Assembly (NCBI GenBank): GCA_964478325.1
Contig: CAYZIA010000030.1
Span: forward strand, 1-14,771
Length of the DNA: 14,771 bases
DNA from: DUAL01 sp964478325
GTDB lineage: Bacteria; Bacteroidota; Bacteroidia; Flavobacteriales; BACL11
Direction: 5' to 3'
The notes under the pieces are model-generated. The model searched no databases. It saw only the letters and a program-made list of their open reading frames with translations, and was not told the DNA's origin. The position numbers and the translations under genes were made by a program. Shown one piece after another: positions 14,691 through 14,771 of the stretch (position 1 is its first letter; each line of letters begins with the position of its first letter).

Positions 14691-14771
14691 AATAACGACT
14701 CTCCAGTTCCCAAAAAATGTAGTCCCTAAATGCGAAAGTTAAGTTTATCAGAGGGTGTTAATTCTTGATTC
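14644..14771. other. Unrelated sequence after the cca-like break, possibly a mobile-element edge
   Basis: About 128 bases follow the point where the cca-like homology ends. On the minus strand the outermost bases read NQELTPSDKLNFRI and then TAG (14728-14726), which could be the C-terminus of a gene entering from beyond the window, such as a transposase running toward an element end. No terminal inverted repeat or target duplication can be shown because the other end is outside. The identity is unknown. Confidence 0.35.

Overview
The window is strongly AT-rich DNA from a member of the Bacteroidota, most likely a Flavobacteriia/Flavobacteriales-like lineage. The reasons are the protein sequences themselves (L20, L35, RecA, DapD), a secreted C25 (gingipain-family) peptidase with a type IX secretion (T9SS) C-terminal sorting tail, and promoters of the Bacteroidota form TTTG/TTG - about 20 bp - TAnnTTTG with little sign of Shine-Dalgarno sequences. 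The gene content is mostly ordinary chromosomal housekeeping. I see no CRISPR array, prophage, rRNA or tRNA gene.

Layout. (1) 1-671, plus strand: the tail of infC, then rpmI and rplT, the classic IF3-L35-L20 cluster, closed by a hairpin that can terminate from both sides (about 685-717). (2) 719-3480, minus strand: nth, recA and a TPR lipoprotein in one direction, with a 12-bp direct repeat in front of recA. (3) 3548-4405, minus strand: an ECF sigma factor followed by a 65-aa protein of unknown function, whose start lies next to a long-range inverted repeat. (4) 4406-4562: a compact divergent promoter region serving the sigma factor and uvrA. (5) 4563-7343, plus strand: full-length uvrA, overlapping ruvX tail to tail by 8 bp. 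(6) 7336-11197, minus strand: a 3.45-kb C25 peptidase gene of the T9SS type, followed by ruvX at a TAATG junction. The peptidase gene is interrupted twice: by an in-frame TAG between the catalytic His and Cys motifs, and by a one-base frame change further on. (7) 11198-11437: a divergent intergenic region with an 8-bp periodic ACATT repeat and an exact TATCTTTG box four bases before the dapD start codon. (8) 11438-14508, plus strand: dapD, a GT9 heptosyltransferase-like gene, a GT2 glycosyltransferase and a TsaC/Sua5-type gene, tightly packed or overlapping and probably one operon. (9) 14511-14771: the first ~44 codons of a CCA-adding enzyme/poly(A) polymerase-type gene, which then runs into unrelated sequence, possibly the edge of an inserted element.

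Functionally the window combines DNA repair (recA, nth, uvrA, and ruvX, which is also linked to RNA processing), translation (infC, rpmI, rplT, tsaC), lysine/peptidoglycan precursor synthesis (dapD) and surface polysaccharide synthesis (two glycosyltransferases). The points most worth a second look are the doubly broken C25 peptidase, the truncated cca-like gene at the right edge, the inverted repeat over the start of the 65-aa gene, and the near-leaderless dapD promoter with its 8-bp repeat. I did not find a clearly new multi-gene system here.
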